A stretch of DNA of 62,972 nucleotides from Methylobacterium adhaesivum (GTDB lineage Bacteria; Pseudomonadota; Alphaproteobacteria; Rhizobiales; Beijerinckiaceae), in assembly GCF_022179065.1 (NCBI RefSeq), contig NZ_BPQD01000019.1, forward strand, positions 1-62,972. The letters run 5' to 3'. Positions 49,394-59,992 of the stretch are shown one piece after another. How positions within the stretch are numbered: position 1 is the stretch's first letter; every line of letters starts with the position of its first letter. The notes below the pieces were generated by a model. It did no database searches and was not told where the DNA came from. It was given only the letters and a program-made list of their open reading frames with translations. Made by a program: the position numbers and the translations under genes.

Positions 49394-49783
49394 TTAGACG
49401 CGACGACGCTTGCGCGGACGGCACCCGTTGTGCGGGATCGACGTCACGTCGCGGATCGACGTTACCGTAAAACCAGCAGCCTGAAGGGCGCGCAGAGCGG
49501 ATTCGCGGCCGGAACCGGGGCCCGACACCTCGACCTCAAGGGTCCGCATGCCGTGCTCGGCAGCCTTGCGGGCCGCGTCCTCGGCGGCGACCTGGGCGGC
49601 GTAAGGGGTCGACTTACGCGAACCCTTAAAGCCCATGGCGCCGGCGGACGACCACGAAATGGTGTTGCCCTGGGCGTCCGTGATGGTGATCATCGTGTTG
49701 TTGAACGACGCGTTCACGTGCGCGACGCCCGAAACGATGTTCTTGCGTTCGCGGCGGCGAATGCGAGTTGCTTCCTTGGCCAT
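49394..49783 (-). CDS. rpsK: 30S ribosomal protein S11
   Basis: The 129-residue protein has [20 protein letters not shown], the [20 protein letters not shown] block and the C-terminal [14 protein letters not shown]. It sits on the platform near the mRNA exit. It lies between rpsM and the inserted hydrolase gene. Confidence 0.97.
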   Translation of the reverse strand: MAKEATRIRRRERKNIVSGVAHVNASFNNTMITITDAQGNTISWSSAGAMGFKGSRKSTPYAAQVAAEDAARKAAEHGMRTLEVEVSGPGSGRESALRALQAAGFTVTSIRDVTSIPHNGCRPRKRRRV

Positions 49784-49952
49784 CTGTTCTCTCGTCCTTC
49801 AAACGCGCCCGTCATGCCAGGCGCTCGGGATTCTTTTCGGGATTTGGCGCCGTGTCCTTGGATGCGGTCGCCTTCACGCCGGGCCCCGAAGCGGGACACC
49901 CGGAACGACGGTGGGAGGCCAAACGAAGCACGGCCTCCCGAATGCAGAAAAT

Positions 49953-50321
49953 TTACTTCTTCTTGCCGGCGATCGGCTTGGACTTGCCCTTGCGGGTGCG
50001 CGCATTGGTGTGCGTGCGCTGACCACGGACCGGCAGGTTGCGGCGGTGGCGCAGGCCACGGTAGCAGCCCAGATCCATTAGGCGCTTGATGTTCATCGAG
50101 ACTTCACGACGCAGATCACCCTCGACGAGGTAATCGCGATCGATGGTCTCACGGATCGAGAGCACCTCGGCATCGGTGAGCTGGTTCACGCGGCGCTCGG
50201 CGGGAATGCCGACCTTCTCGGCGATCTCGCCGGCCTTCTTGGGGCCGATGCCGTGGATGTACTGAAGCGCGATGACGACGCGCTTGTTGGTCGGGATGTT
50301 AACGCCAGCGATACGAGCCAA
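49953..50321 (-). CDS. rpsM: 30S ribosomal protein S13
   Basis: The protein has 122 residues from a TTG start at 50319-50321: [32 protein letters not shown] and the C-terminal [20 protein letters not shown]. The ATG at 50333 would add four residues, but has no ribosome site. The TTG is preceded by GGAGAAG with ideal spacing and restores the universal S13 N-terminus. A 200-base gap separates it from adk, so an own promoter is likely. Confidence 0.95.
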   Translation of the reverse strand: MARIAGVNIPTNKRVVIALQYIHGIGPKKAGEIAEKVGIPAERRVNQLTDAEVLSIRETIDRDYLVEGDLRREVSMNIKRLMDLGCYRGLRHRRNLPVRGQRTHTNARTRKGKSKPIAGKKK

Positions 50322-50476
50322 GGTCTTCTCCATCTGGGCTGACGGACCCGATCGGTCCGGCCCGGGTTGTCATGATACGCGTCCGGTGGAGACCGGCCCC
50401 TGCGTACCGTTCAAAACGACAAATCGGCCCGAGGCAGCCTCGACGAGGCGGCCTGGACCCTGTTCGCGTGAACGAA

Positions 50477-50502
50477 GACCGGCCCACTAGCGCGGACCGG
50501 TC
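50477..50502 (-). promoter_or_regulatory. Hairpin between adk and rpsM
   Basis: GACCGG (50477-50482) and CCGGTC (50497-50502) form a 6-bp stem about 35 bases after the adk stop, with a T-containing stretch beyond it on the minus strand. It could be a partial terminator or attenuator before the alpha operon. Evidence is weak. Confidence 0.3.
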
Positions 50503-50537
50503 AATCTGTCAACTCGATTGCAAGGTTTCGATCGGGC

Positions 50538-51140
50538 TCAGGACGTGGCCGTCTCGACGTGCCGCTCCAGGGTCGCCATGAGTTCCCCGGTCACGACGTC
50601 GATGGGCTTCATGCCGTCGAGGGTCTCCAACATGCCGAGGCTCGCGTAGTAGGCCGAGAGCGGTGCCGTCTGCGTGCGGTATGCTTCAAGACGAGTCTTG
50701 AAAACCTCGGGCGTATCGTCCTTACGCACGGGCTCGCCACGGGCCGCGGTTTCCGAGGCACGCTTGGCGATGCGCCCGACCAGGGCGTCCTCGTCCACGG
50801 CGAGCTCAACAACGGTATCGAGCTTCAGCTTCTTTTCCTCGAGCATCCGGTCGAGGGCGGCAGCCTGCTCGACGGTGCGGGGAAAGCCATCGAGGATGAA
50901 GCCGTTGCGGGCGTCGGGCTCCTCGATCCGGTCGGCCACGATCCCGACGACCACCTCGTTGGGAACGAGGCCGCCGCTTTCCATGATCGCCTTGGCCTGT
51001 AGGCCGACGGGTGTCTCGGCGGCCACGGCGGCACGCAGCATGTCGCCGGTCGAGAGCTGCGGAATGCCGAACCGTTCGACGATGCGGGTGGATTGGGTTC
51101 CCTTACCCGCTCCCGGCGGTCCGAGCAGAATGATCCGCAT
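50538..51140 (-). CDS. adk: Adenylate kinase
   Basis: The 200-residue enzyme balances ATP, ADP and AMP. The P-loop is [23 protein letters not shown]-site [11 protein letters not shown] and [10 protein letters not shown] follow. The LID is the short type ([20 protein letters not shown]) without the zinc cysteines. It is linked to secY as in most bacteria. Confidence 0.96.
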   Translation of the reverse strand: MRIILLGPPGAGKGTQSTRIVERFGIPQLSTGDMLRAAVAAETPVGLQAKAIMESGGLVPNEVVVGIVADRIEEPDARNGFILDGFPRTVEQAAALDRMLEEKKLKLDTVVELAVDEDALVGRIAKRASETAARGEPVRKDDTPEVFKTRLEAYRTQTAPLSAYYASLGMLETLDGMKPIDVVTGELMATLERHVETATS

Positions 51141-51223
51141 GGCGTCGTTTCCTCAGGTCCGTTCTTCTGGGGGCCGGCGGCCCGGATTGGGGCGCCGAGA
51201 CTCGTCGGCCGGTCGGTCCAGTG

Positions 51224-52561
51224 TCAGCGGCGCCGGGTGGCGCCGCGCAGCTTGGCCTTCTTGACGAGGCCTTCGTATTGATGCGCCATCAGGTGACCGT
51301 GGATCTGCGCCACCGTGTCCATCGTCACCGATACGACGATGAGGAGCGAGGTGCCGCCGAACCCGATACTCGCCGAAGAGTACGATGCCAGGATTTCCGG
51401 CACCAGACAGACGAAGGTCAAATACACTGCGCCGATGAGGGTGATGCGGGTCAGCACCTTGTCGATGAAGGCGGCGGTGCGCTCACCGGGCCGAATACCC
51501 GGGATGAATCCGCCATGCTTCTTGAGGTTGTCGGCGGTCTCTTCCGGGTTGAACACCACCGCGGTGTAGAAGAACGCAAAGAAGATGATCAGCGCCGCAT
51601 AGAGCACCATGTAGAGCGGCCGGCCGTGGCCGATGTAGGTCGTGATCGTCGCCAGGATGCCGGTGCCGCCGTTGTTGGCCGAGAAGCTCGCCACGGTGGC
51701 GGGCAGGAGCAACAGCGACGAGGCGAAGATCGGCGGAATGACGCCGGCGGTGTTGAGCTTCAAAGGCAGGAACGAGGTCTGGCCCTCGTACATCTTATTG
51801 CCGACCTGGCGCTTCGGGTAATTGATCAGGAGTCGGCGTTGGGCGCGCTCCATGAACACGATGAAGTACACCAGGGCGACGGCGGCGACACCCATGCCGA
51901 GAATCACGGCCGACGACAGCGCGCCCGTGCGGCTGAGTTCCAATGCGCCGACGATGGCGACCGGAAGATGCGCAACGATGCCGGCGAAAATGATGAGCGA
52001 CGATCCGTTGCCGATGCCGCGCGAGGTGATCTGCTCACCGATCCACATGAGGAACAGTGTGCCGCCGGTCAGGGTGATCACGGTGGAGAGAATGAAGAAC
52101 GGCCCGGGCTCAATGGCCGCGCTCGAGCTTTGAAGGCCGAAGGCGATGCCCCAGCTCTGCACCAGGGCGAGCACCACCGTGAGGTAACGGGTGTACTGAT
52201 TGATGACCTTGCGGCCGGACTCGCCTTCCTTCTTCAGGGCCTCAAGGCTCGGGATCACCGAGGTGAGGAGCTGAATGATGATCGAGGCCGAGATGTACGG
52301 CATGATGTTGAGGGCGAAGATCGCCATGCGCTCGACGGCACCGCCGGAGAACATGTTGAACAGCCCCAGCACACCGCCGGCCTGCTGCTGGAAATTCCGC
52401 GCGAACTGCTCCGGGTCGATGCCGGGAATCGGAATATATGTGCCGAGCCGGAAGACGATCAGCGCACCCAGGGTGAACCAGATCCGCTTCTTGAGCTCGT
52501 CGGCCTTGGCGATGGCCCCGAAGTTGAGGTTCGCGGCTAGCTGCTCGGCGGCTGAGGCCAT
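51224..52561 (-). CDS. secY: Preprotein translocase subunit SecY
   Basis: The 445-residue channel protein has ten membrane helices. The plug/TM2 region GVLGLFNMFSGGAVERMAIF, the ILPYISASII-like NIMPYISASIIIQLL and the cytoplasmic loop PKRQVGNKMYEGQTSFLPLK are all present. It forms SecYEG for export and membrane insertion. It follows rplO and precedes adk, as usual. Confidence 0.97.
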   Translation of the reverse strand: MASAAEQLAANLNFGAIAKADELKKRIWFTLGALIVFRLGTYIPIPGIDPEQFARNFQQQAGGVLGLFNMFSGGAVERMAIFALNIMPYISASIIIQLLTSVIPSLEALKKEGESGRKVINQYTRYLTVVLALVQSWGIAFGLQSSSAAIEPGPFFILSTVITLTGGTLFLMWIGEQITSRGIGNGSSLIIFAGIVAHLPVAIVGALELSRTGALSSAVILGMGVAAVALVYFIVFMERAQRRLLINYPKRQVGNKMYEGQTSFLPLKLNTAGVIPPIFASSLLLLPATVASFSANNGGTGILATITTYIGHGRPLYMVLYAALIIFFAFFYTAVVFNPEETADNLKKHGGFIPGIRPGERTAAFIDKVLTRITLIGAVYLTFVCLVPEILASYSSASIGFGGTSLLIVVSVTMDTVAQIHGHLMAHQYEGLVKKAKLRGATRRR

Positions 52562-52702
52562 GGCACCGGTTCCTGAGATCGAATTTTTACGGGAGCGCAG
52601 AGATCTCCGCGACGGAGAGCTCCCCGATAAACGAGAACGGCGGCCACGCGCGAGGTCGCACGGGCCGCCGCTCAGAGGTTCGACTTAAAGTCGGACGCGA
52701 GG

Positions 52703-53206
52703 CTACGCAACCACGCGAGCGGGCTTGCCACGGGTGGAGACGCCATCGCCGTAGGTAACGGTGACGGTGCCGCCGACCTTCTCAACAGCCTCGACGGCCG
52801 ACTTGGAGGCGCGCGTCACCTCGAAGGACACCTTGGCGGTCAGCTCACCGACGCCGAGGAGCTTGACGCCGTCGCGGGCACGGGCGCAGACGCCGGCCGC
52901 GATCAGGGTCTCGATGGTCACGGTCGCACCGGCCTCGAGGCGACCGGCATCGATCGCCTGCTGCACACGGCCGAGGTTCACCTCGTTGAGGTCCGTAGAG
53001 TACAGATTGTTGAAGCCGCGCTTGGGCAGGCGGCGATGCAGCGGCATCTGACCGCCCTCGAAGCCCTTGATCGAGACGCCGGTGCGGGCCTTCTGACCCT
53101 TCACGCCGCGTCCGGCAGTCTTGCCCTTGCCGGAGCCGATGCCCCGGCCGACGCGCATCCGGTTCTTGGTTGCGCCGGCGTTGTCGTGGAGTTCGTTCAG
53201 TTTCAT
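52703..53206 (-). CDS. rplO: 50S ribosomal protein L15
   Basis: The 167-residue protein has [38 protein letters not shown] and the [17 protein letters not shown] block. A C-terminal extension of about 20 residues goes beyond the E. coli length. It lies 11 bases after rpmD. Confidence 0.96.
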   Translation of the reverse strand: MKLNELHDNAGATKNRMRVGRGIGSGKGKTAGRGVKGQKARTGVSIKGFEGGQMPLHRRLPKRGFNNLYSTDLNEVNLGRVQQAIDAGRLEAGATVTIETLIAAGVCARARDGVKLLGVGELTAKVSFEVTRASKSAVEAVEKVGGTVTVTYGDGVSTRGKPARVVA

Positions 53207-53217
53207 GATGCCCTCCC

Positions 53218-53409
53218 TCAGGCCGCGTCGCCAAGGACGCGCACGAGGTGCTGCACCTTGCGGATCATGCCGCGCACGGAGGGGGTATCCTCCAGCTCGG
53301 AAACCCGATGCAGCTTGTTGAGCTTAAGGCCGATCAGCGTTGCGCGCTGGTCACCCTCGCGGCGGATCGGCGAACCGATCTGCTCGATACGGACGGTCTT
53401 CTGTGCCAT
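53218..53409 (-). CDS. rpmD: 50S ribosomal protein L30
   Basis: The 63-residue protein has the L30 pattern [20 protein letters not shown], then [19 protein letters not shown] and [12 protein letters not shown]. It lies between rpsE and rplO with 11-base gaps. It is absent from some other lineages but standard here. Confidence 0.95.
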   Translation of the reverse strand: MAQKTVRIEQIGSPIRREGDQRATLIGLKLNKLHRVSELEDTPSVRGMIRKVQHLVRVLGDAA

Positions 53410-53420
53410 CGGACCCTCCC

Positions 53421-54008
53421 TTAAGCCACAGCTGCTTCGGACAGGTCGGACGGATCGGCATCGCGGCGACGAGCCTGAAGCGCCGAAACCTTGAGACCGC
53501 GACGGGCCGCGACGGCGCGCGGGCTGTCTTCGTTCTTCAGCGCGTCAAAGGTGGCGCGCACGAGGTTGTACGGGTTCGAGGAGCCGAGCGACTTCGCAAC
53601 GACGTCCTGCATGCCCAAAGTCTCGAAAACGGCACGCATCGGGCCGCCGGCGATGATGCCGGTACCCTGGGGGGCGGCGCGCAGGATCACCTTGCCGGCG
53701 CCGTGACGTCCGTGGACGTCGTGGTGCAGGGTACGACCCTCGCGCAGCGCAACGCGAACGAGACCGCGCTTTGCGGCTTCCGTGGCCTTGCGAATGGCTT
53801 CCGGCACTTCGCGAGCCTTACCGTGGCCGAAGCCGACGCGGCCCTTCTGATCGCCGACGACGACGAGGGCGGCAAAGCCGAAGCGACGGCCACCCTTCAC
53901 CACCTTGGCGACGCGATTGATGTGGACGAGCTTGTCCACGAACTCGCTGTCGCGCTCCTCGCGCTCTTCGCGACGGCCGCGGCCACCGCCTTCACGTTCA
54001 CGTGCCAT
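53421..54008 (-). CDS. rpsE: 30S ribosomal protein S5
   Basis: The 195-residue protein has an Arg/Glu-rich leader ([20 protein letters not shown]), then the dsRBD-like [20 protein letters not shown] and [15 protein letters not shown], and [15 protein letters not shown]. The ATG at 54006-54008 gives the normal start. A 147-base gap from rplR is longer than others in this unit. Confidence 0.96.
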   Translation of the reverse strand: MAREREGGGRGRREEREERDSEFVDKLVHINRVAKVVKGGRRFGFAALVVVGDQKGRVGFGHGKAREVPEAIRKATEAAKRGLVRVALREGRTLHHDVHGRHGAGKVILRAAPQGTGIIAGGPMRAVFETLGMQDVVAKSLGSSNPYNLVRATFDALKNEDSPRAVAARRGLKVSALQARRRDADPSDLSEAAVA

Positions 54009-54155
54009 ACTGATCTTCCATCTCACTGGCGCGGGTGGCGGGCCCGCTCGCTTGACTGTTTCGGTCCGGAGGACGGGACGAACCCGCCCTCCCCCGCCAA
54101 ATTGGATCGTGCCACCGCCGGTCGCAGGGACCGGCAGCTCCCCTCAGGGAAAGGC

Positions 54156-54518
54156 TTAGAATTCGAGGCCACCCTCGCGAGCGGCGTCGGCGAGCGCCTT
54201 GACGCGCCCGTGGTAAAGGTAGCCCGAGCGATCGAAGATCACCTGGGTGACACCGGCCGCTTTGGCTCGCTCGGCGACGAGCTTGCCGACGACCTGAGCC
54301 GCCGCCACGTCGGCGCCGGTCTTGAGATCGCTGCGCACATCCTTGTCGAGGGACGAAGCCGAAGCGAGGGTCTTGCCCTGCGCGTCGTCGATGACCTGAA
54401 CGTAGATCTGCTTGGAAGAGCGGAACACCGAGAGCCGGGGCCGCCCGTTGGCCGCCGCCCGCAGCGCGCGGCGCACACGCGCCTTGCGGCGGCTGAGTGC
54501 ATCGATTTTGCGTGACAT
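54156..54518 (-). CDS. rplR: 50S ribosomal protein L18
   Basis: The 120-residue protein has [36 protein letters not shown] and the C-terminal [20 protein letters not shown]. It binds 5S rRNA with L5 and L25. It lies 12 bases after rplF. Confidence 0.96.
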   Translation of the reverse strand: MSRKIDALSRRKARVRRALRAAANGRPRLSVFRSSKQIYVQVIDDAQGKTLASASSLDKDVRSDLKTGADVAAAQVVGKLVAERAKAAGVTQVIFDRSGYLYHGRVKALADAAREGGLEF

Positions 54519-54530
54519 GTTGGCCGGCCC

Positions 54531-55064
54531 TTACTTCTTCTTGCCTTCCTTACGGAAGATGAACTCGCCCGCGTACTTCACGCCCTTGCCCTTGTAAGGC
54601 TCGGGACCGCGATAGTCACGGATCTCGGCGGCCACCTGGCCGACCACCTGCCGGTCGATGCCGGAGATGACGATCTCGGTGGGCTTCGGCACCGCGATCG
54701 TGATCCCCGCGGGGATCTCGTACTCGATGTCGTGGCTGTAGCCGAGCGAGAGCTTGAGTGCCTTGCCGGCCATCGCGGCGCGGTAACCCACGCCGGTGAT
54801 CTCGAGCTTCTTCTCGAAGCCCTTGGAGACGCCCTCGACGAGGTTCGCCACCTGAGCGCGGGAGGTGCCCCAAAGCGAGCGGGCCTCCTTGGTCTGGTTC
54901 TTGGGCTGCACCGAGACGGCGCCGTCCTCGAACTTTACGTCGACCACGTTGGGAACGACGTACTGGAGCTCGCCCTTTGAGCCCTTCATCTTAACCGTCT
55001 GACCGGTCACCGTGGCCGTCACACCGGACGGGACGGGAACGGGCTTCTTGCCTACGCGAGACAT
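54531..55064 (-). CDS. rplF: 50S ribosomal protein L6
   Basis: The 177-residue protein has [36 protein letters not shown] and the closing [20 protein letters not shown]. It supports the sarcin-ricin region. It follows rpsH by 24 bases. Confidence 0.97.
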   Translation of the reverse strand: MSRVGKKPVPVPSGVTATVTGQTVKMKGSKGELQYVVPNVVDVKFEDGAVSVQPKNQTKEARSLWGTSRAQVANLVEGVSKGFEKKLEITGVGYRAAMAGKALKLSLGYSHDIEYEIPAGITIAVPKPTEIVISGIDRQVVGQVAAEIRDYRGPEPYKGKGVKYAGEFIFRKEGKKK

Positions 55065-55088
55065 CGCCTTATTCCTCCAAGTCCAGGA

Positions 55089-55484
55089 TCAGAACACCTT
55101 GCAGAGCACTTCGCCGCCGACGTTGCGCTCGCGCGCCTCGTGGTCGGCCATGACGCCCTGCGGGGTGGACACGATGGTAACGCCGAGACCGTCGGCGACG
55201 CGCGGCAGCTCGCCGACCGACGAGTAGACGCGGCGGCCGGGCTTCGACACGCGCTGGATCGAGCGAATGACGGGCTGGCCGTCGTAGTACTTCAGCTCGA
55301 TAGCGAATTCGGTACGGCCGTTGCCGTAATCCGTCGTCGCATAGTCGCGGATGTAGCCCTCGGACTTCAGCACGTCGAGGACGCTGGCGCGCAGGCGCGA
55401 ACCGGGCGTCTGAACGACGTTGCGGCGGCGCTGCTGACCATTGCGGATGCGGGTGAGCATATCACCCACGGGATCGTTAACCAT
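55089..55484 (-). CDS. rpsH: 30S ribosomal protein S8
   Basis: The 131-residue protein has [20 protein letters not shown], the [20 protein letters not shown] block and the C-terminal [16 protein letters not shown]8 is an early 16S binder, and in E. coli it represses the spc operon. Whether that holds here is not shown. Confidence 0.96.
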   Translation of the reverse strand: MVNDPVGDMLTRIRNGQQRRRNVVQTPGSRLRASVLDVLKSEGYIRDYATTDYGNGRTEFAIELKYYDGQPVIRSIQRVSKPGRRVYSSVGELPRVADGLGVTIVSTPQGVMADHEARERNVGGEVLCKVF

Positions 55485-55496
55485 GGTGGTGGCTCC

Positions 55497-55802
55497 TTAC
55501 CAGCTCGACTTGACGAGACCGGGGATGAGACCCTGGTTGCCGAGTTCGCGCAGCGCGATGCGCGAGATGCCCATCTTGCGATAGAAGGCGCGGGGCCGGC
55601 CGGTCATGCCGCAGCGGTTGCGGATGCGGGTGGGCGACGAGTTGCGGGGCAGCTCCGCGAGCTTGAGGCGCGCCTCGAAGCGCTCCTCCATCTCGAGGGA
55701 CTGGTCGTTGGCGGTGGCCAGCAGGGCCTTACGCTTGGGGGCGTACAGCTTCACCAGCGCTTCGCGGTGCTTGTTCTTCTCGATCGAGCTTTTCTTTGCC
55801 AT
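55497..55802 (-). CDS. rpsN: 30S ribosomal protein S14 (zinc-independent type)
   Basis: The 101-residue long form has [40 protein letters not shown] and the ending [20 protein letters not shown]. The CxxC zinc pairs of the short form are absent, so it is the C-minus type. It lies between rplE and rpsH. Confidence 0.97.
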   Translation of the reverse strand: MAKKSSIEKNKHREALVKLYAPKRKALLATANDQSLEMEERFEARLKLAELPRNSSPTRIRNRCGMTGRPRAFYRKMGISRIALRELGNQGLIPGLVKSSW

Positions 55803-55842
55803 GTCTCTCTCCGGTGTCCGCGTCTGAAGCCCTAGCGGGGCC

Positions 55843-56409
55843 TCACTGCCGGAACGGGAATCGGAACTGCGTGAGGAGCGCGCGCGCCTCGGCGTCGGTG
55901 CGGGCCGTCGTCTGAATGACGATGTCCATGCCCCAGGTCGAATCGACCTTGTCGTACGAGATCTCCGGGAACACGAGGTGCTCCTTGAGCCCGAGGGCGT
56001 AGTTGCCGTTGCCGTCGAACGAGCGCGGGTTCAGGCCGCGGAAGTCACGCACGCGGGGCAGCGCGATCGTGATCAGGCGGTCCATGAACTCGTACATGCG
56101 CTGGCGGCGCAGGGTCACCTTGCAGCCGATCGGCATGCCCTCGCGGACCTTGAAGGTCGCGATGGCCTTGCGGGCCTTGGTGATGACCGGCTTCTGGCCG
56201 GCGATGAGGGCGAGGTCGCCGGCGGCGATGGAAGCCTTCTTCGAGTCGGCGGTGGACTCACCGACGCCCATGTTGATCACGATCTTCTCGATGACCGGAA
56301 CCTGCATGGGGTTCTTGTAGCCGAACTCCTCGATGAGCTTCTGACGAACGACCTCGTCATAGTGCTTGCGAAGGCGGGGGACGTAGTTGTCCTGGTTAGC
56401 GTCAGCCAT
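55843..56409 (-). CDS. rplE: 50S ribosomal protein L5
   Basis: The 188-residue protein has [40 protein letters not shown] and DVIVQ-like [19 protein letters not shown]. It binds 5S rRNA and contacts the P-site tRNA. Its start overlaps the rplX stop by eight bases, so the two are translationally coupled. Confidence 0.97.
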   Translation of the reverse strand: MADANQDNYVPRLRKHYDEVVRQKLIEEFGYKNPMQVPVIEKIVINMGVGESTADSKKASIAAGDLALIAGQKPVITKARKAIATFKVREGMPIGCKVTLRRQRMYEFMDRLITIALPRVRDFRGLNPRSFDGNGNYALGLKEHLVFPEISYDKVDSTWGMDIVIQTTARTDAEARALLTQFRFPFRQ

Positions 56410-56716
56410 CGATCTGGTCCCCCGTGGTCTTGGCGAAGCGAACCTTGCGGCCGTCTTCGAGGATGCGGAAACCCACGCGAGTCGGCTTACCGTTGGCGTC
56501 CTGCAACGCCAGATTGGAGAGGTGGATCGCAGCTTCCTTGGAGACGATGCCGCCTTCCTGGTTCTGCGTCTGCTTCTGGTGCTTCTTCACCAGGTTGATA
56601 CCACGCACGAAGGCGCGGTCTTCCTTGGGAAGCACCTGGGTGACCTCGCCGGAGCGACCCTTGTCACGACCGGTGAGGACGACGACCGTGTCGCCTTTCT
56701 TGACCTTGGCGGCCAT
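56402..56716 (-). CDS. rplX: 50S ribosomal protein L24
   Basis: The 104-residue protein begins [20 protein letters not shown] (KOW motif) and contains [20 protein letters not shown]. The ATG at 56714-56716 overlaps the rplN stop by one base (TGATG). A GTG one codon upstream is less likely. L24 starts 50S assembly. Confidence 0.96.
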   Translation of the reverse strand: MAAKVKKGDTVVVLTGRDKGRSGEVTQVLPKEDRAFVRGINLVKKHQKQTQNQEGGIVSKEAAIHLSNLALQDANGKPTRVGFRILEDGRKVRFAKTTGDQIDG

Positions 56717-57084
56717 CACAGCACCTCCGGCGCGAGCGAGATGATCTTCATGTGGTTGCGGGCGCGGAGTTCGCGCGGCACCGGTCCGAAGATGCGGGTG
56801 CCGATCGGCTCTTTCTGATTGTTGATCAGAACGGCGGCATTCTTGTCGAAGCGGATCACCGAACCATCGGGACGCTTCACTTCCTTCGCCGTCCGAACGA
56901 CGACCGCCTTCATGACGTCGCCCTTCTTCACGCGGCCCCGGGGAATCGCTTCCTTGACCGAGACAACGATGATGTCGCCGACACCGGCGTATTTACGCTT
57001 CGACCCGCCCAGAACCTTGATGCACATCACGCGGCGCGCACCAGAGTTGTCGGCGACGTCCAGATTCGTCTGCATCTGGATCAC
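56716..57084 (-). CDS. rplN: 50S ribosomal protein L14
   Basis: The 122-residue protein begins [20 protein letters not shown] from a GTG start (57082-57084) with an AAGG ribosome site upstream, and ends [12 protein letters not shown]14 is near the factor-binding site. It is the first gene of the spc-type unit here, behind the long rpsQ-rplN gap. Confidence 0.97.
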   Translation of the reverse strand: MIQMQTNLDVADNSGARRVMCIKVLGGSKRKYAGVGDIIVVSVKEAIPRGRVKKGDVMKAVVVRTAKEVKRPDGSVIRFDKNAAVLINNQKEPIGTRIFGPVPRELRARNHMKIISLAPEVL

Positions 57085-57607
57085 GGGCAGTGACCTTTCT
57101 TTGTTTCAGGCGGGTTTCCGCACACGGACGGTATTGTCCGGCGGACGACGCCTGACGGGGATCTGATGTCCCCGGCTCATATGACGAACCGCGCAATCGG
57201 TGTGGTGAAACACCGGCGCGGTCACCGCGTTCGAAAGGTGCGAACACCCTTCTCAACTGTCGCGAAGGAATGCCCACTACAACGGGACGCCCCGATGTGC
57301 AAGGGCAAAGCGCTCGTTTGAGGCCGCGCAACGGCGGGGAAGAACCCTCAAACTCAGAAAGTTCGATCTTGCGCTCAGGATGCATCCTGCTGACCGGAAA
57401 TCGGCCCGGTCCTCAGGTGCGCTCAATCCCTGGAGCCCCGACATGGGTTCCACGATCCTCATGCGGTCTACTAGAGCTCGCATGCAAGTGAGGACCGGCA
57501 GCGCCTGTCCGGGCACCCGGGATGCGACCGCAACGCGTCGAGCGAACACAAAAAAACGGGCGCAGGATCCTGCGCCCGTTTTTTTTTAGAAAACCCGAAG
57601 GGGCGGC
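57085..57607. other. Long gap between rpsQ and rplN
   Basis: About 520 bases separate two genes that are usually nearly adjacent. A strong terminator lies at the rpsQ end. The remaining 460 bases show no convincing gene; a 90-codon frame on the minus strand lacks domain character and a ribosome site. The part next to rplN must hold a promoter for the rplN-led unit. A small RNA is possible but not visible. Confidence 0.65.
57550..57587. terminator. Strong bidirectional terminator after rpsQ
   Basis: AACGGGCGCAGG and its exact complement form a 26-base perfect palindrome (57555-57580), flanked by seven A on one side and nine T on the other. On the minus strand it lies 21 bases past the rpsQ stop and is followed by seven T. 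It should end the S10-type unit. Confidence 0.93.
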
Positions 57608-57868
57608 TCACGCCTCGGCGGCGGGAGCCTCAGAACCGGTGCCCGTGACGAGCTGCCAAGTCTTGGTCTTCGAGAAAGGACGGCACTCCTCGATCGACAC
57701 GGTCTGACCGACCTTGGCGACGTTGGCTTCGTCGTGGGCGTGGTAGTTCTTGGAACGACGAACGGTCTTCTTCATCACCGGGTGGGTGAAGCGACGCTCC
57801 ACCTTCACGACGATAGTCTTCTCGCCCTTGTCGCTGACGACGACGCCCTGCAATACGCGCTTCGGCAT
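57608..57868 (-). CDS. rpsQ: 30S ribosomal protein S17
   Basis: The 86-residue protein has [20 protein letters not shown], the [20 protein letters not shown] core and [14 protein letters not shown]. It ends with an Ala-rich tail. It is the last gene of the S10-type unit before the terminator. Confidence 0.96.
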   Translation of the reverse strand: MPKRVLQGVVVSDKGEKTIVVKVERRFTHPVMKKTVRRSKNYHAHDEANVAKVGQTVSIEECRPFSKTKTWQLVTGTGSEAPAAEA

Positions 57869-57878
57869 GATGGTCTCC

Positions 57879-58094
57879 TCAAGCCTGCGCGGACTTCAGC
57901 GTCTTCTGACGCTGGAGCGTACGGACGCGGGCGATATCGCGACGGACTTCGCGGACGCGCGCGACGTTTTCCAACTGGCCGGTGGCGCCCTGGAAGCGGA
58001 GGTTGAACTGCTCCTTCTTCAGGCTCAGCAGCTCGTCGCTCAGCTGATCGGGCGACAGGGCGGCGAGATCCGACTGTCTCTGTGACGACTTCAT
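57879..58094 (-). CDS. rpmC: 50S ribosomal protein L29
   Basis: The 71-residue protein has [20 protein letters not shown], then [20 protein letters not shown]. It is a helical protein at the tunnel exit that helps dock SRP and trigger factor. It lies 10 bases before rpsQ. Confidence 0.95.
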   Translation of the reverse strand: MKSSQRQSDLAALSPDQLSDELLSLKKEQFNLRFQGATGQLENVARVREVRRDIARVRTLQRQKTLKSAQA

Positions 58095-58106
58095 GATCCC
58101 CTCCCC

Positions 58107-58520
58107 TCAGTCAGCGATGCGCTGAACGACGCGCGTGCGGATCGGGAGTTTGGCCGCGCCGAGGCGCAGGGCCTCCTTCGCGACGTCCTCGGCCACGCCG
58201 TCGACTTCGAACATGATACGACCAGGATGCACGCGGGCAGCCCAGAACTCGGGAGCACCCTTACCGGAGCCCATGCGGACCTCGGTGGGCTTGGCCGTGA
58301 CCGGAACATCCGGGAAGATCCGGATCCAGACGCGGCCCTGACGCTTCATCTCGCGGGTGATCGCGCGGCGGGCCGCCTCGATCTGGCGCGCGGTGATGCG
58401 CTCGGGCTCGACGGCCTTCAGGCCGAAGGTCCCGAAGTTGAGGTCGAAGCCGCCCTTGGCCGCACCGTGGATGCGACCCTTGAACTGCTTACGGAACCTG
58501 GTCTTCTTGGGTTGCAACAT
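58107..58520 (-). CDS. rplP: 50S ribosomal protein L16
   Basis: The 137-residue protein has [40 protein letters not shown] and [20 protein letters not shown]. It organises the A site of the 50S. It lies 48 bases after rpsC. Confidence 0.97.
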   Translation of the reverse strand: MLQPKKTRFRKQFKGRIHGAAKGGFDLNFGTFGLKAVEPERITARQIEAARRAITREMKRQGRVWIRIFPDVPVTAKPTEVRMGSGKGAPEFWAARVHPGRIMFEVDGVAEDVAKEALRLGAAKLPIRTRVVQRIAD

Positions 58521-58568
58521 GGCAGCCTCTCAACACCTCTCTAGGGTGACGGGGTCACGAACGCGCCG

Positions 58569-59309
58569 TTAGGCGTGTTCGCGCCGGCCGCGCTCGCGGC
58601 CACCCTCACCATCGCGCTCGCGACGGCCGCCCGAACGGCCACCCTCTTCCTGCGCCTTCTTATCCTGGGCCATGGGATCGTGCTCGAGGATCTCGCCCTT
58701 GAACACCCAGACCTTGATTCCGCACGTCCCGTAGGTCGTGAAGGCGGTTGCGACACCGTAATCGACGTCGGCGCGCAGGGTATGCAGGGGCACGCGGCCC
58801 TCGCGGTACCACTCCTGACGGGCGATCTCGGCACCGCCGAGACGACCGGAGCAGTTGATCCGGATGCCTTCGGCACCGAGACGCATGGCCGACTGCACGG
58901 CACGCTTCATCGCGCGACGGAAGGCGACGCGACGCTCGAGCTGCTGGGCGATCGAATCGGCCACCAAGGTGGCGTCGATCTCGGGCTTGCGCACCTCGAC
59001 GATGTTGATCGTCACATCGGCCTTGGTGAGGGTGCCGACGAGCTTGCGCAGCTTCTCGATGTCCGCGCCCTTCTTGCCGATCACCACGCCCGGACGACCC
59101 GAGTGGATAGTGACGCGGCACTTCCGGTGCGGACGCTCGATCACGATCTTCGAGACGGCGGCCTGCTTGAGCTGCTTCGTAAGGGCGGCGCGGATGGCGA
59201 CGTCCTCATGCATGAGCTTGGCGTATTCACCCTTCTGGGCGAACCAGCGGGAGTCCCAGGTCCGGTTGATACCGAGCCGCAGACCGATCGGATTGACTTT
59301 CTGGCCCAT
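58569..59309 (-). CDS. rpsC: 30S ribosomal protein S3
   Basis: The 246-residue protein has [20 protein letters not shown], the KH motif [20 protein letters not shown] and [20 protein letters not shown]. The last 30 residues are a Gly/Arg/Glu repeat tail ([15 protein letters not shown]), likely disordered. It is at the mRNA entry. Confidence 0.97.
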   Translation of the reverse strand: MGQKVNPIGLRLGINRTWDSRWFAQKGEYAKLMHEDVAIRAALTKQLKQAAVSKIVIERPHRKCRVTIHSGRPGVVIGKKGADIEKLRKLVGTLTKADVTINIVEVRKPEIDATLVADSIAQQLERRVAFRRAMKRAVQSAMRLGAEGIRINCSGRLGGAEIARQEWYREGRVPLHTLRADVDYGVATAFTTYGTCGIKVWVFKGEILEHDPMAQDKKAQEEGGRSGGRRERDGEGGRERGRREHA

Positions 59310-59319
59310 CAGGTCCTCC

Positions 59320-59706
59320 TCACGCCGCTTCGGCGGTCGGGACTTCGCGCACCACGATGGTGAGGTTCGCGAAGGGCTTCAGGATGCGGGCGCCGCGGCC
59401 ACGGGCACGAGCGTGGAAACGCTTGAGCACGAGGGCCTTTCCGACGAACGCCTGGGCGACGATGAGATCATCGACGTCGAGGTTGTGGTTGTTCTCGGCG
59501 TTGGCGATGGCGCTCTCGAGGCACTTCTTGACCTCGCGGGCGATCCGCTTGCGGGAGAATTCGAGGTCGGCGAGGGCCGACTCGACCTTCTTGCCGCGAA
59601 TGAGCTGCGCGACGAGATTGAGCTTCTGGGGGCTGACGCGCAGCATGCGCGCGACGGCCTGAGCCTCGTTCTCGGGGAGCGCGCGGGGAGTGGCGGGCTT
59701 GCCCAT
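59320..59706 (-). CDS. rplV: 50S ribosomal protein L22
   Basis: The 128-residue protein has [40 protein letters not shown] and [20 protein letters not shown]. The loop lines the exit tunnel and is a known site of macrolide effects. It lies 10 bases before rpsC. Confidence 0.97.
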   Translation of the reverse strand: MGKPATPRALPENEAQAVARMLRVSPQKLNLVAQLIRGKKVESALADLEFSRKRIAREVKKCLESAIANAENNHNLDVDDLIVAQAFVGKALVLKRFHARARGRGARILKPFANLTIVVREVPTAEAA

Positions 59707-59708
59707 GA

Positions 59709-59987
59709 TCAGCGCCTCTTCGACTTCTTGTCGGCCGCGTGACCGTGGAAGGTGCGGGTCGGCGAGAACTCGCCGAACTTGTGGCCGACCATTTCCTCGG
59801 ACACGTAGACCGGGATGTGCTTCTGCCCGTTGTGCACACCGAAGGTGAGCCCAACGAACTGCGGCAGGATCGTGGAGCGACGGCTCCAGATCTTGATAAC
59901 TTCGTTGCGGCTGGATCCGCGTGCGGTCTCAGCCTTCTTGAGGAGGTAGCCGTCGATGAACGGCCCCTTCCAGAGCGAGCGTGCCAT
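59709..59987 (-). CDS. rpsS: 30S ribosomal protein S19
   Basis: The 92-residue protein begins [20 protein letters not shown] and contains [40 protein letters not shown]. The ATG at 59985-59987 gives the family start. It lies 2 bases before rplV. Confidence 0.97.
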   Translation of the reverse strand: MARSLWKGPFIDGYLLKKAETARGSSRNEVIKIWSRRSTILPQFVGLTFGVHNGQKHIPVYVSEEMVGHKFGEFSPTRTFHGHAADKKSKRR

Positions 59988-59992
59988 GATGG

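Noticed and set aside
57463-57474. GTCTACTAG similar to half of the 22737 palindrome
   Set aside because: Only one half matches and the gene context differs; probably coincidence.
57277-57549. 90-codon frame in the rpsQ-rplN gap
   Set aside because: No ribosome site, no domain character, and biased composition.
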